Source: Longimicrobium sp. (GTDB lineage Bacteria > Gemmatimonadota > Gemmatimonadetes > Longimicrobiales > Longimicrobiaceae). From it: DNA of 43,729 nt. A model generated the notes under the pieces. That model worked only from the letters and a program-made list of their open reading frames with translations, was not told the origin of the DNA and ran no database searches. This document shows, in pieces, positions 43,683-43,729 of this stretch (the stretch's first letter is position 1; each line of letters opens with the position of its first letter). The stretch lies in the NCBI GenBank assembly GCA_036389795.1, contig DASVWD010000046.1, forward strand, positions 1 through 43,729, in the 5' to 3' direction. The position numbers and the translations under genes are program-made.

Positions 43683-43729
43683 CTCACACGGAGACGGAGT
43701 CGTCGGAGAACCGCGTGGGTTCTCCGTCG
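43683..43729. repeat. Second CACACGGAG inverted repeat, cut by window end
   Basis: Left arm TCACACGGAGACGGAGTCGT and following GGAGAAC, a short loop, then GTTCTCCGTCG before the window ends. Same family as 39121-39191. Confidence 0.8.

Overview
The window is a GC-rich (clearly above 70% in most genes) bacterial chromosome segment. Gene style, standalone TonB-plug-like lipoproteins, frequent GTG/TTG starts with GTGA/ATGA overlaps, and a dense set of short dispersed palindromic and heptamer repeats between genes suggest a Gemmatimonadota (Longimicrobium-like) chromosome. That assignment is inference; there is no rRNA gene to confirm it, and I see no tRNA, CRISPR array or intact IS element.

Layout. 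1-10.5 kb: hisS, a DUF559 endonuclease-like gene between long inverted repeats, an amidase, a low-GC accessory pair (zinc-binding poly-Gly protein plus three-helix membrane protein), a GAF protein overlapping trpD on the minus strand, truA and a eukaryote-type purB. 10.5-13 kb: an M32 carboxypeptidase and two overlapping plug-like lipoproteins. 13.2-19.9 kb: the most unusual region. It holds two paralogous copies of a two-gene minus-strand operon (periplasmic PASTA-repeat membrane protein plus a ~210-aa soluble partner of unknown family), with a plus-strand HEPN gene pair between the copies. 20.2-28.3 kb: the purine genes purC-pssA-purS-purQ as an overlapping operon, then a BamE-like secreted protein, purL and purF. 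With purB nearby, these supply five steps of IMP/AMP synthesis; pssA makes phosphatidylserine and is embedded in the purine operon.

28.6-40.4 kb is rich in oxidoreductases: an aldo/keto reductase, a thiamine-diphosphate 2-keto-acid decarboxylase with a flavin amine oxidase just upstream (together an amino acid to keto acid to aldehyde route), a TIR/deoxyribosyltransferase-like orphan that could be a defence effector, a membrane-anchored FAD oxidase with a large extra C-terminal domain, a four-helix membrane protein and a sarcosine/N-methyl-amino-acid oxidase. 40.8-43.6 kb: two TPR proteins in an operon.

Intergenic regions hold at least six families of short repeats. The most interesting is a ~152-bp element (1-154 and 8714-8865) with two hairpins whose stems carry compensating changes and whose loops match within each copy. 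The best candidate for an undescribed system is the duplicated PASTA-receptor/partner operon, followed by the double-hairpin element, the 4.2-5.1 kb accessory pair and the orphan TIR-like gene.
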